Shown in pieces: positions 9,073-17,857 of a stretch of DNA of 64,000 nucleotides. The notes below the pieces were generated by a model. That model ran no database searches and was not told the origin of the DNA. It was given only the letters and a program-made list of their open reading frames with translations. Made by a program: the position numbers and the translations under genes. This DNA is from Silicimonas sp963779765 (GTDB taxonomy: Bacteria > Pseudomonadota > Alphaproteobacteria > Rhodobacterales > Rhodobacteraceae), in contig CAVZZP010000001.1 in the NCBI GenBank assembly GCA_963779765.1, positions 682,001 through 746,000 of the forward strand, written 5' to 3'. How positions within the stretch are numbered: the first letter of the stretch is position 1; every line of letters begins with the position of its first letter.

Positions 9073-9375
9073 CTATCGGATCGGGTTGTGAACGGTGACG
9101 AGCTTGGTGCCGTCGGGAAAGGTCGCCTCGACCTGCACCTCGCGGATCATCTCTGCGATCCCCTCCATGCACTGGTCTCGGGTGATGACGTGCGCGCCCG
9201 CCTCCATCATGTCGGCGACCGACCGTCCGTCGCGCGCACCCTCGACGACGGCGTCCGAAATCAGCGCGATGGCCTCGGGGTGGTTCAGCTTCACACCGCG
9301 CGCCAGACGCTTGCGGGCGACTTCCGCGGCCATGGCGACCAGAAGCTTGTCGCGTTCTCGGGGGGTCAGGTTCAT
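9073..9375 (-). CDS. ureA: Urease subunit gamma UreA
   Basis: The 100-residue product begins MNLTPRERDKLLVAMAAEVA and has ARGVKLNHPEAIALISD, GARDGRSVADMMEAG and FPDGTKLVTVHNPIR, all hallmarks of the urease gamma subunit. Length is exactly typical. UreA is a structural subunit capping the alpha/beta core. The start is 1 bp after the ureD stop. Confidence 0.97.
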   Translation of the reverse strand: MNLTPRERDKLLVAMAAEVARKRLARGVKLNHPEAIALISDAVVEGARDGRSVADMMEAGAHVITRDQCMEGIAEMIREVQVEATFPDGTKLVTVHNPIR

Positions 9376-9376
9376 G

Positions 9377-10207
9377 TCAGATCATCCAGGGTCTTGGCAG
9401 GTCGTCGTCGGCGAGAAGTCGGATCAAAGGCAAAAGCGCCCGGCGCAGCTCGAAGCCGTCCTCGGCCAGAAGGCGCGCTGCGAGGAGGCCGGGGCGCACC
9501 AGGCTGATACCGGCAGTGTCCGGAAGGATCGCGCGCGCTGACGCAAGCTTCGCCTCGGCACCTTCCCCGGCGAACAAAACGGTCGTGGTGGCGGCCGCCC
9601 CCAGGCCCGTCGCGGGACGGGACATCCGGTCGACGAGATCGCCCTTCATGCAAATTCGGTCGAGATAGATCGGCGCACCGTCACGGCGCAGGGTGATCCG
9701 ATCGGACAGCATTGCGCTGCTGACGCGTTCGTTCATGGCACGCCTGCCGAAGATCAGAGGCTCGACGATCAGCGCCGACGCCCCAATCCCGAGATCCACC
9801 GTCAGCCGACGCTCCAGCGACGAGCCATCGAACAAGATCGTCTCCTGCGGCAGCCAGGCGAGGCTGGCGTTACGTCCAACCGACAGGACAGTATCGATGC
9901 GACCGATCTGACCGGGCTGCGCGCGATAGGCTCTCTCGGCAGCCTGCGTCGTGATGGTGATGTCAGCGCCCTCGCCCGCCTCGATCCGGACGTTGAAACG
10001 GTCTCCGCCGGTCACTCCCCCTGCGGTGTTGACGAGAACCGCCGTCAGCCGCGAACTGTCGCGCCGGGGAAAGAGGGCGCGCATCGACCCTTCGTGCCGA
10101 AGCCTCGCAATCTCGGTGCCGCGGTCGGACGCCGTCACCTTCAGCGACACGGACCCCACGGCGCGGGGTTGCGCGTCTGTCACGGTCAATGTCGGCAAGG
10201 CATTCAA
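9377..10207 (-). CDS. ureD: Urease accessory protein UreD
   Basis: The 276-residue protein contains NTAGGVTGGDRF, AYRAQPGQIGR, LAWLPQETILFDG and FGRRAMNE, the diagnostic UreD segments. UreD (UreH) binds apo-urease and, with UreF and UreG, forms the nickel-insertion complex and channel. It is the first gene of the urease operon and is transcribed away from urtA; the 378-bp gap between them should carry both promoters. Confidence 0.95.
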   Translation of the reverse strand: MNALPTLTVTDAQPRAVGSVSLKVTASDRGTEIARLRHEGSMRALFPRRDSSRLTAVLVNTAGGVTGGDRFNVRIEAGEGADITITTQAAERAYRAQPGQIGRIDTVLSVGRNASLAWLPQETILFDGSSLERRLTVDLGIGASALIVEPLIFGRRAMNERVSSAMLSDRITLRRDGAPIYLDRICMKGDLVDRMSRPATGLGAAATTTVLFAGEGAEAKLASARAILPDTAGISLVRPGLLAARLLAEDGFELRRALLPLIRLLADDDLPRPWMI

Positions 10208-10585
10208 GCGGTCGCATCCCCCGTTCGCCGGACCGTTTCACCATTCTCAGACGCTGTTGTCCGCTGCTTTCGCCCGAATGCGGGCACACCAAGCGTCGTC
10301 GCCCAATTTTTCGGCATTACTCAGGGTAACCCGCCAAAATTCTGTGCAAGGAACGCCGCAGTGCAGAAAAGCTGGGCAGTACGATTGCCAAGCCGCGCCC
10401 CATCCAGAATCGATTTGGGTGCCCACTGGCAGCGCATGTTGCCAAAAAATCTGGGGGTGTGCGGCAGCCGATGGAAGTGGAGCTCCGGGCCGCCGCACTG
10501 GTGCAACAACTTTAGTTGCAGGGGTCGAGCTAGGTGTTCCCGGCCGTCTTGGCAAGGAATCCGCGCCCCTGCGGGGAGACGAAGG
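10208..10585. promoter_or_regulatory. Divergent ureD/urtA control region
   Basis: This 378-bp gap separates the outward-reading ureD and urtA genes and holds no convincing gene. It is more AT-rich than its flanks in the middle (around 10295-10400). It holds an inverted repeat at 10502-10520 and a loose TGC-N11-GCA arrangement near 10420-10436. An NtrC/sigma-54-type control would be expected for urea use, but the best TGGCA...TTGCC candidate (10427-10443) has a spacing 1 bp too long, so I do not call it. Confidence 0.6.
10502..10520. promoter_or_regulatory. Inverted repeat upstream of urtA (candidate operator)
   Basis: TGCAAC, seven bases, then GTTGCA form a perfect 6-bp dyad 66 bp upstream of the urtA ATG. 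No U-tract follows, so it does not look like a terminator. A dimeric regulator site is plausible. The half-site spacing is 2 bp longer than the NtrC consensus. Confidence 0.4.
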
Positions 10586-11869
10586 ATGACAAATCTTAAA
10601 TCGACGCTGGCTGGAACCGCGCTGCTCGCGGCGCTCGCCGGTCCGGCTCTGGCCCAGGACTGCCCAATCAAGGTCGGCGTGCTGCACTCGCTGTCCGGCA
10701 CGATGGCCATTTCCGAAACCACCCTGAAGGACACGATGGAGATGCTCGTGGCCGCCCAGAACGAGAAGGGTGGCGTCCTTGGCTGCGATCTCGAGGCGGT
10801 CGTTGTCGACCCCGCCTCCGACTGGCCGCTCTTTGCCGAGAAGGCGCGCGAGTTGCTGACCGTGCACGAGGTCGACGTGATCTTCGGCAACTGGACCTCG
10901 GTGTCTCGGAAGTCGGTCCTGCCGGTGATCGAGGAACTGAACGGCCTCCTCTTCTACCCCGTCCAGTACGAGGGCGAGGAAAGCTCGAAGAACGTCTTCT
11001 ACACCGGCGCCGCGCCGAACCAGCAGGCGATCCCCGCGACCGACTACTTCCTGGAAGAGCTTGGCGTCGAGAAGTTCGCGCTGCTGGGCACCGACTATGT
11101 CTATCCGCGCACGACGAACAACATCCTCGAGTCCTACCTGAAGTCCAAGGGCATCGCGCAGGAAGACATCTTCGTGAACTACACGCCGTTCGGCCACTCC
11201 GACTGGTCGAAAATCGTGGCCGACGTCGTTGCCCTCGGGGCCGACGGCAAGAAGGTCGGCGTGATCTCGACGATCAACGGTGACGCCAACGTGGGCTTCT
11301 ACAAGGAACTCGCCGCTGCCGGCATATCGGCCGACGACATTCCCGTCGTCGCCTTCTCGGTGGGTGAGGAAGAGCTGTCGGGCCTCGACACCACGAACCT
11401 CGTCGGTCACCTCGCGGCCTGGAACTACTTCATGTCCGCCGACACGCCTGCCAACGCGGAATTCATCGCCGCCTGGCAGGAATTCATCGGCAGCACCGAT
11501 CGCGTCACCAACGACCCGATGGAAGCCCACTACATCGGCTTCAACATGTGGGTGAACGCCGTAACCGCTGCCGGCACCACCGACGTCGACGCCGTGCGCT
11601 CTGCGATGTGGGGGCAGGAGTTCCCGAACCTCACCGGCGGAACCGCCGTGATGGGCGTGAACCATCACCTCTCGAAGCCGGTGCTGATCGGCGAGATCCA
11701 GGCCGACGGCCAGTTCGACATCGTCTCCGAGACCGAGCCGGTCGCCGGTGACGCCTGGACCGATTTCCTCCCGGAATCGGCGGTGCTCGAGTCCGATTGG
11801 AAGGGCCTCGACTGCGGCATGTACAACACCGAGACCAAGACCTGCGTCCAGATCAAGTCGAACTACTGA
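10586..11869 (+). CDS. urtA: Urea ABC transporter substrate-binding protein UrtA
   Basis: The ATG at 10586 follows GGGGAGACGAAGG, a good ribosome site, and gives 427 residues; the longer open frame upstream is intergenic. A signal peptide (MTNLKSTLAGTALLAALAG, cleaved near ALAQ) precedes IKVGVLHSLSGTMAISE. Family marks include GNWTSVSRKSVLPV, FYPVQYEGEE and NHHLSKPV. UrtA captures urea in the periplasm and hands it to UrtBC. It is first in urtABCDE and is divergent from the urease operon. Confidence 0.96.
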   Translation: MTNLKSTLAGTALLAALAGPALAQDCPIKVGVLHSLSGTMAISETTLKDTMEMLVAAQNEKGGVLGCDLEAVVVDPASDWPLFAEKARELLTVHEVDVIFGNWTSVSRKSVLPVIEELNGLLFYPVQYEGEESSKNVFYTGAAPNQQAIPATDYFLEELGVEKFALLGTDYVYPRTTNNILESYLKSKGIAQEDIFVNYTPFGHSDWSKIVADVVALGADGKKVGVISTINGDANVGFYKELAAAGISADDIPVVAFSVGEEELSGLDTTNLVGHLAAWNYFMSADTPANAEFIAAWQEFIGSTDRVTNDPMEAHYIGFNMWVNAVTAAGTTDVDAVRSAMWGQEFPNLTGGTAVMGVNHHLSKPVLIGEIQADGQFDIVSETEPVAGDAWTDFLPESAVLESDWKGLDCGMYNTETKTCVQIKSNY

Positions 11870-11884
11870 CCTGACGCGACCGCT

Positions 11885-11910
11885 GCCTGAAGGGGCCTTC
11901 CCCTTCAGGC
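11885..11910 (+). terminator. Intergenic hairpin between urtA and urtB
   Basis: GCCTGAAGGGG and CCCCTTCAGGC form a perfect 11-bp stem around the 4-nt loop CCTT, beginning 15 bp after the urtA stop. It is followed by ACATTTTCC, a weak U-rich tract. Such hairpins after the binding-protein gene usually stabilise its mRNA or partly stop transcription, so that UrtA is made in excess over the permeases. Confidence 0.75.
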
Positions 11911-11933
11911 ACATTTTCCGGGGGATGGGCAGA

Positions 11934-13889
11934 ATGCGGACTTGGGCCACGGCACTTCTTTGCCTGCTGGCGGGGCTAAGCGAGGCCTCCGCGCAAGACA
12001 CACCGATCCAGGACATCCTTCAGGAACACCGCGAAATCATCTTGGAAAGCTCGCGGCGCACCATCGAACCCGCGATACAGGCGGTGGCCTCCAGCGGACT
12101 GCCGCAGGCGCAGACCGTGCTCGAGGCCTGGCAGGACAAGAACATGTGGGTCCGCACCTCGGACGGACTGTTCTTCCGCGCCGATCCGGCCGAGGGGCGA
12201 AGCTATACCCTCACCGACTTCGATACGGGCGCAGAGGCCGGGACGGCGGACAAGGACGATCTGGAACAGATCAAGCCCAACAGCGGCATCCGCGGGCTTC
12301 TCGGAACCGCGCTCGTCCAGTTCCAGCTCATGGACCCGAACCCCGCGAACCGCCGCGCCGCTCTCCTCTCGCTCGAACGCCGCCCCGACGCCGAGGCGCT
12401 CGTGCCCCTCCGCGGATCGCTGGAGGGAGAGACCGACCCCGTCATTCTCGCCCGCAAGGAGCGCCTCGTGCGCCTTCTGACCGCCGCCTTCGACCCCGAC
12501 GAGGACGCTCGTATCGAGGCGATCCGGGGCCTCTCCGGCGACACAGGCGTAGACGTGCGGGCCACACTGAACCCTATCGTCACGACGCGGCTCGAAGTCT
12601 TCGAGGGCGAAATACCGTCGGAGACGAACGTCGCCCGGCAACTACGCCCCGGCTCCGAAGCGTTGCCCGTCGCCGCCGCCTACGACCTCCTCGTCGCCGA
12701 CGACCTCGCTCCTGCTCGGCTCGACAATGCCACCGTGAAGTCGGCCCTCGCCGCGAACATCGTCGACGGAGCGGTCGCCGGCATTCCGGTCGCCGACCTC
12801 GACACGCAGGAGGCTCGTGCCCGCGCCTATGCCGCCCTGGTCGAGGCGGGCACCGTCCAGCCCGGCATCACCGAAATCGAGATCGACGACGAACTCGCTC
12901 GTTTCTCGTTCGCCGAGGTCTACGTCGAACCTTCCGCCGCGGTGACCGACGCGGCGCGCGACACGCTTCGATCCATCTCGACCCGCGTCGGCGTCGCGCA
13001 GGCCATCGACCTGGGGCTCGACGCCCTGTCGCTGGCCTCGATCTACTTCCTGGCCGCCATCGGCCTCGCCATCACATTCGGCGTCATGGGCGTCATCAAC
13101 ATGGCGCATGGCGAGCTCATCATGATGGGCGCGTACACGGGCTACGTCACGCAGCAGATGATCCCGAACCACACGGCATCGATCCTTGTGGCGATCCCGC
13201 TGGCCTTCGCAGTAACCTTCGCCGCAGGCGTTCTTCTGGAACGGCTCGTGATCCGTCATCTCTACAACCGCCCGCTCGAGACGCTGCTCGCGACCTTCGG
13301 AATCTCCATCGCGCTTCAGCAACTCGCCAAGAACATCTTCGGCACCCAGGCGCGCCCCCTCACCGCGCCGTCATGGCTGGACGGAGCCTTGTCGATCAAC
13401 GACATCGTCTCGATCAGCTATATCCGCATCGCGATCTTCGTGCTGGCGCTCGTGTTCCTCGCTCTTTTCCTCTTCATCATGAAGCGCACACGCTTCGGGC
13501 TGGAAACACGCGCCGTCACCCAGAACCGTCGCATGGCGGGCAGCATGGGCATCAACCCCGACCGCGTGAACATGCTGACCTTCGGCTTGGGCTCGGGCAT
13601 TGCCGGAATCGCCGGTGTCGCCATCGGCCTTTACGCCAAGGTCACGTCCGAACTTGGCGCCGACTACATCGTGCAAAGCTTCATGACGGTCGTGGTCGGC
13701 GGCGTCGGCAACATCTGGGGTACGTTGTTCGGCGCGACGATGATCGGCTTTCTGCAAAAGGGGATCGAATGGGCGAACCCGTCGAACACCCTCGCCGCCC
13801 AGACCTACATGATCATCTTCATCATCATCTTCATCCAGTTCCGGCCAAGGGGCATCATCGCCCTCAAGGGCCGCGCGGCGGGGGACTGA
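11934..13889 (+). CDS. urtB: Urea ABC transporter permease UrtB
   Basis: With the ATG at 11934 the protein has 651 residues: a signal peptide (ending SEASAQD), an extracytoplasmic domain of about 330 residues, and a LivH-type permease of about 300 residues beginning near IDLGLDALSLASIYF. The permease has FGVMGVINMAHGELIMMGAY and the EAA-like segment with QNRRMAGSMGINPDRVN. The long N-terminal domain is known in UrtB proteins but absent in LivH. An in-frame ATG at 11925 is possible; the one at 11934 has better spacing from GGGGA. The gene is followed by urtC after 4 bp. Confidence 0.94.
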   Translation: MRTWATALLCLLAGLSEASAQDTPIQDILQEHREIILESSRRTIEPAIQAVASSGLPQAQTVLEAWQDKNMWVRTSDGLFFRADPAEGRSYTLTDFDTGAEAGTADKDDLEQIKPNSGIRGLLGTALVQFQLMDPNPANRRAALLSLERRPDAEALVPLRGSLEGETDPVILARKERLVRLLTAAFDPDEDARIEAIRGLSGDTGVDVRATLNPIVTTRLEVFEGEIPSETNVARQLRPGSEALPVAAAYDLLVADDLAPARLDNATVKSALAANIVDGAVAGIPVADLDTQEARARAYAALVEAGTVQPGITEIEIDDELARFSFAEVYVEPSAAVTDAARDTLRSISTRVGVAQAIDLGLDALSLASIYFLAAIGLAITFGVMGVINMAHGELIMMGAYTGYVTQQMIPNHTASILVAIPLAFAVTFAAGVLLERLVIRHLYNRPLETLLATFGISIALQQLAKNIFGTQARPLTAPSWLDGALSINDIVSISYIRIAIFVLALVFLALFLFIMKRTRFGLETRAVTQNRRMAGSMGINPDRVNMLTFGLGSGIAGIAGVAIGLYAKVTSELGADYIVQSFMTVVVGGVGNIWGTLFGATMIGFLQKGIEWANPSNTLAAQTYMIIFIIIFIQFRPRGIIALKGRAAGD

Positions 13890-13893
13890 GGCC

Positions 13894-15127
13894 ATGAGAA
13901 CCAGCTTTTTCGCGCGCAACCCCTCGGTCCCGATCTTCTTGGTCCTCCTCGTCGCCTTCACCATCGGCGTCACGATACTGGGCGAAGCCTACGGCACAGG
14001 CGCGATCTCGACCTCCTTCACCAAGACGCTCGGCAAGACGCTGTGCCTCTGCCTGATCGCGGTCGCCCTCGATCTCGTCTGGGGCTACACCGGCATCCTG
14101 TCGCTCGGCCACTTCGCCTTCTTCGGCCTGGGCGGATACATGATCGGCATGTGGCTGATGTACGAGCGCACGCGTGACATCGTCGAACGCTCGCTCGCCA
14201 ACGCCCCCATCCCGCCGACCCCGCAGGAAATCGTCGATGGCATCGGCACCCAGATCTTCGGCGTCGTCGGATCGAACGAGTTTCCCGTCGTCTGGGCCTT
14301 CGCCGACAGCCTGTTCCTGCAACTCCTCATGGTCGTCGCCGTCCCGGGCATCCTCGCGCTCGTCTTCGGCTGGCTCGCCTTCCGCAGCCGCGTCACGGGC
14401 GTCTACCTCTCGATCCTGACGCAGGCCATGACGCTCGCCCTCGCCCTCTACCTCTTCCAGAACGACAGCGGGCTCAGGGGCAACAACGGCCTCTCGGGCC
14501 TCCAGAACCTGCCCGGCCTCGGCGGCGTGCCGCAGTCGAAGGTATCGATCTGGTTCCTTGTGGGCCTCCGCCGCAGCCCTCGGACTTGGCTACCTCCTCG
14601 CCGCCTGGATCGTCTCGGGCAAGTTCGGCTCGGTCATGCGCGGCATCCGCGACGACGAGGCGCGGGTCCGCTTCCTCGGCTACTCGGTCGAAGGCTACAA
14701 GCTCTTCGTATTCACCCTTACGGCCATGATCGCCGGCATCGCGGGGGCGCTCTACTACCCCCAGGCCGGCATCGTGAACCCTGCCGAGATCGCGCCGATC
14801 GCCTCGATCTACCTCGTGGTCTGGGTGGCCATCGGAGGGCGCGGACGTCTCTACGGCGCGGTCATCGGCGCGACCTTCGTCAGCCTCGTCTCGTCCTGGT
14901 TCACCGGCGGGCAAGCCCCCGACATACCGCTTGGGGTCTACACGATCAAATGGGTCGACTGGTGGCTGATCGTCTTGGGCCTATCCTTCGTCGCCGTCAC
15001 GCTCTTCGCGCCCAAGGGTATCGGCGGGCTCGTCGACCTCTGGACCGGCCGCCGCGCGCCCGACCGCCACGGCGCCGACCTCGGTCCGGATCAGGGTTCC
15101 TTCCGTGAGAGAGAGGCCGAGAAATGA
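13894..15127 (+). CDS. urtC: Urea ABC transporter permease UrtC, frameshifted near 14557
   Basis: The product begins MRTSFFARNPSVPIFLVLLV and reads as a LivM-type permease (LDLVWGYTGILSLGHFAFFG) to SIWFLV, where frame 1 is lost. Frame 2 resumes WASAAALGLGYLLAAWIVSG and runs to the TGA at 15125-15127. The span is 3n+1, so one base is extra in CTTGTGGGCC near 14557; restored it has about 410 residues, normal for UrtC. The following urtD starts in an ATGA overlap, as expected for an intact operon. Since both halves are well conserved, a sequencing insertion is more likely than inactivation. Confidence 0.88.
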
Positions 15128-15861
15128 GCCTTCTCGAAGTTTCCGGCGTCTCCGTTTCCTTCGACGGCTTCAAGGCGATCAACAACCTGTCCTTTCAGAT
15201 CGGCACTGCCGAGATGCGCGCCGTGATCGGCCCGAACGGCGCGGGCAAGACCACCTTCATGGACATCATCACCGGCAAGACCCGTCCCGACGAGGGCCGC
15301 GTGATCTGGGGCGAAAAGTCGAAGTCTCTCCTGTCGATGTCCGAGGCCCAGATCGCGCGCGAGGGCATCGGGCGGAAGTTCCAGAAGCCCACGGTGTTCG
15401 AGGACCAGACCGTCCACGCCAACCTCCTGATGGCGCTGAAGAACGAGCGTGGCCCCCTCTCCGTCCTGTTCTGGAAGCCGAAGCCCGACGACCTCGCCCG
15501 CGTCGAGGAATTGGCGTCCGAGATCGCCCTCTCCGACCAGCTTTCTCGCAAGGCGGGCGAGCTGTCCCACGGACAGAAGCAGTGGCTCGAGATCGGGATG
15601 CTGCTTGCGCAGGACCCGAAGCTCCTCCTCGTCGACGAACCCGCCGCCGGGATGACACCGTCCGAGCGGGAGCATACCACCGCCATTCTCGTCGAGGCCG
15701 CGAGGACCCGCGCCGTCGTCGTGGTCGAACACGACATGGAATTCATCCGCCGCCTGAACTGCCGCGTCACCGTGCTCCACGAAGGCTCGGTGCTGGCCGA
15801 GGGCAGTCTCGATCACGTCACGTCGGACCCTCGCGTCATCGACGTCTACCTGGGGCGCTAG
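15124..15861 (+). CDS. urtD: Urea ABC transporter ATPase UrtD
   Basis: The 245-residue ATPase has Walker A GPNGAGKTT, a Q-loop in GRKFQKPTVFEDQT, signature LSHGQKQWLEIG (the LSHGQ variant typical of UrtD), Walker B LLLVDEPAAGM and the H-loop VVEHDMEFI. It pairs with UrtE on the UrtBC permease. It overlaps urtC by 4 bp and precedes urtE by 3 bp. Confidence 0.95.
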   Translation: MSLLEVSGVSVSFDGFKAINNLSFQIGTAEMRAVIGPNGAGKTTFMDIITGKTRPDEGRVIWGEKSKSLLSMSEAQIAREGIGRKFQKPTVFEDQTVHANLLMALKNERGPLSVLFWKPKPDDLARVEELASEIALSDQLSRKAGELSHGQKQWLEIGMLLAQDPKLLLVDEPAAGMTPSEREHTTAILVEAARTRAVVVVEHDMEFIRRLNCRVTVLHEGSVLAEGSLDHVTSDPRVIDVYLGR

Positions 15862-15864
15862 ACC

Positions 15865-16560
15865 ATGCTCACCGTCCGCGACCTCACCCTCCATTACGGC
15901 CACTCGCAGATCCTGAACGGCATCTCGCTTGACGCCGCACTGGGGCAAGTCACCTGCGTCATGGGCACCAATGGGGTCGGCAAGACCAGCCTGATGAAGG
16001 CCATCTCCGGGACGCACCCCCGTACCTCGGGCGAGGTGACGCTAGACGGCAAGACCATCGGCCGGCTCCGTGCGCACGAGCTGGCTCGCATGGGCGTGGG
16101 CTACGTCCCGCAGGGCCGTGAGATTTTCCCCCTCCTCACCGTCGAGGAAAACCTCGAGACCGGCTTCGCCTGCCTGTCCAAGGCCGATTACGGCATCCCG
16201 GCCGAAATCTACGAACTTTTCCCGGTCCTGAAGGAAATGAAGCACCGCAACGGCGGCGACCTTTCCGGCGGCCAGCAGCAGCAACTCGCCATCGCCCGAG
16301 CCCTCATCGCCCGACCGAAGCTCCTCCTCCTCGACGAGCCGACCGAAGGCATACAGCCGAACATCATCCAGCAGATCGGTAACGTCATCCGCCAGCTCCG
16401 CGACCGGGGCGATATGGCCATCGTGCTGGTCGAGCAGTTTTTCGACTTCGCCTGCGCCCTCGCCGACCGCGTCGTCGTCCTGAAACGCGGCTCGGTGACG
16501 ATGCAGGGCGCCATAGGTGATATTCCGCGCGAGGACCTCCTCAAGGCCGTGACGGTCTGA
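15865..16560 (+). CDS. urtE: Urea ABC transporter ATPase UrtE
   Basis: The 231-residue ATPase has Walker A GTNGVGKTS, signature LSGGQQQQLAIARAL, Walker B LLLLDEPTEGIQPNI and H-loop VEQFFDFA. The LivF-like layout, with VPQGREIFPLLTVEENL, identifies UrtE. It closes the urtABCDE operon. About 79 bp of unremarkable sequence follows before sqdB. Confidence 0.95.
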   Translation: MLTVRDLTLHYGHSQILNGISLDAALGQVTCVMGTNGVGKTSLMKAISGTHPRTSGEVTLDGKTIGRLRAHELARMGVGYVPQGREIFPLLTVEENLETGFACLSKADYGIPAEIYELFPVLKEMKHRNGGDLSGGQQQQLAIARALIARPKLLLLDEPTEGIQPNIIQQIGNVIRQLRDRGDMAIVLVEQFFDFACALADRVVVLKRGSVTMQGAIGDIPREDLLKAVTV

Positions 16561-16639
16561 GCGCCTGCTTGCCTGACGTCGTTTCGCCGTTACATTCTTG
16601 GGTCAAGGCTGGGGCCGACAACGCGAAAAGGGCTGACCC

Positions 16640-17857
16640 ATGAAGATTGCAATCCTCGGCGGCGACGGCTTCGTCGGCTGGCCCACCACGCTGCACCTGT
16701 CGAACCTCGGGCACGAGGTTCACATCGTCGACAACCTCTCGCGCCGCTGGATCGACACCGAACTGGGCGTGCAATCCCTGACGCCAATGGACTCGATCCA
16801 GGAACGTTGCCGCATCTGGCACCAGGAGACCGGTCGGCGCATCCGCTTCCACCTCCTCGACCTCGCCAAGGAGTACGAGCGCCTGAAGGCCTGGCTGGCC
16901 GAGGAGACGCCCGACGCCGTCATCCACTTCGCCGAGCAGCGCGCCGCGCCCTATTCGATGAAGTCCGACCGTCACAAGGTCTATACCGTCAACAACAACA
17001 CCAACGCGACGCACAACCTGTTGGCCGCGCTGGTGGAAACCGGCATCGACGCCCACCTCGTCCACCTCGGCACCATGGGCGTCTACGGCTATTCCTCGGT
17101 CGGTGCGCCGATCCCCGAAGGTTATCTCGACGTCGAGATCGACACGCCGTCGGGCAAGAAATCGCAGGAAATCCTCTACCCGACGAAGCCCGGCTCGGTC
17201 TATCACATGACCAAGTCGCTCGATCAGATCCTCTTCCAGTTCTACGCCCAGAACGACGGCCTGAGGATCACCGACCTGCACCAGGGCATCGTCTGGGGCA
17301 CGCACACCGACCAGACGCGGCGGCACGATCAGCTCATCAATCGCTTCGACTACGACGGCGACTACGGCACGGTTCTGAACCGCTTCCTCATCCAGGCAGC
17401 CATCGGCCATCCGCTGACCGTCCACGGCACCGGCGGCCAGACCCGCGCCTTCATCCACATCCAGGACTCGGTTCGCTGCATCGAGCTTGCCCTAGGCGAC
17501 GCGCCTGAAGCGGGCGACCGCGTGAAGATCTTCAACCAGATGACCGAGACGCACCGCGTCCGCGACCTCGCCGAACTCGTCGCCCGTCTGAGCGGGGCCG
17601 AGGTTGCATACTTGCCGAACCCGCGCAAGGAAGCTGCCGAGAACGACCTGATCGTGAAGAACGACCAGTTCCGCGCACTGGGCCTTGACCCCACGACGCT
17701 GGCTGACGGCCTGCTCACCGAAGTGGTCGAGGTGGCTCGCAAGTACGCACATCGCATCGACCGAAGCCGCGTGCCCGCCGTGTCGGCCTGGACGCGTGAG
17801 CTGGAAAGCCAGATCGACCGCGATCCCGAGAAGAAGGGCCTTCGGCGGGTGTCGTGA
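16640..17857 (+). CDS. sqdB: UDP-sulfoquinovose synthase SqdB
   Basis: The 405-residue extended-SDR enzyme begins MKIAILGGDGFVGWPTTLHL and has IVDNLSRRWIDTELG, the HFAEQRAAPYSMK segment, GTMGVYGYSS, the catalytic YHMTKS and GIVWGTHTDQT, all diagnostic of SqdB. It converts UDP-glucose and sulfite to UDP-sulfoquinovose, the head-group donor for the sulfolipid SQDG. Length and start agree with the family. The downstream glycosyltransferase overlaps it by 4 bp (GTGA), as in the Rhodobacter sqd cluster. Confidence 0.93.
   Translation: MKIAILGGDGFVGWPTTLHLSNLGHEVHIVDNLSRRWIDTELGVQSLTPMDSIQERCRIWHQETGRRIRFHLLDLAKEYERLKAWLAEETPDAVIHFAEQRAAPYSMKSDRHKVYTVNNNTNATHNLLAALVETGIDAHLVHLGTMGVYGYSSVGAPIPEGYLDVEIDTPSGKKSQEILYPTKPGSVYHMTKSLDQILFQFYAQNDGLRITDLHQGIVWGTHTDQTRRHDQLINRFDYDGDYGTVLNRFLIQAAIGHPLTVHGTGGQTRAFIHIQDSVRCIELALGDAPEAGDRVKIFNQMTETHRVRDLAELVARLSGAEVAYLPNPRKEAAENDLIVKNDQFRALGLDPTTLADGLLTEVVEVARKYAHRIDRSRVPAVSAWTRELESQIDRDPEKKGLRRVS

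Noticed and set aside
10419..10436. TGC-N11-GCA as an NtrC site
   Set aside because: Only the outer TGC/GCA match; the inner half-site bases do not.
10427..10443. A sigma-54-like TGGCA...TTGCC element upstream of urtA
   Set aside because: The GG to GC distance is 13 bp, one more than the strict spacing, so it would not bind sigma-54 well.
12000..13897. A second long plus-strand ORF (Arg/Pro-rich) overlapping urtB
   Set aside because: High-GC shadow frame with no domain and no ribosome site; urtB is clearly real.
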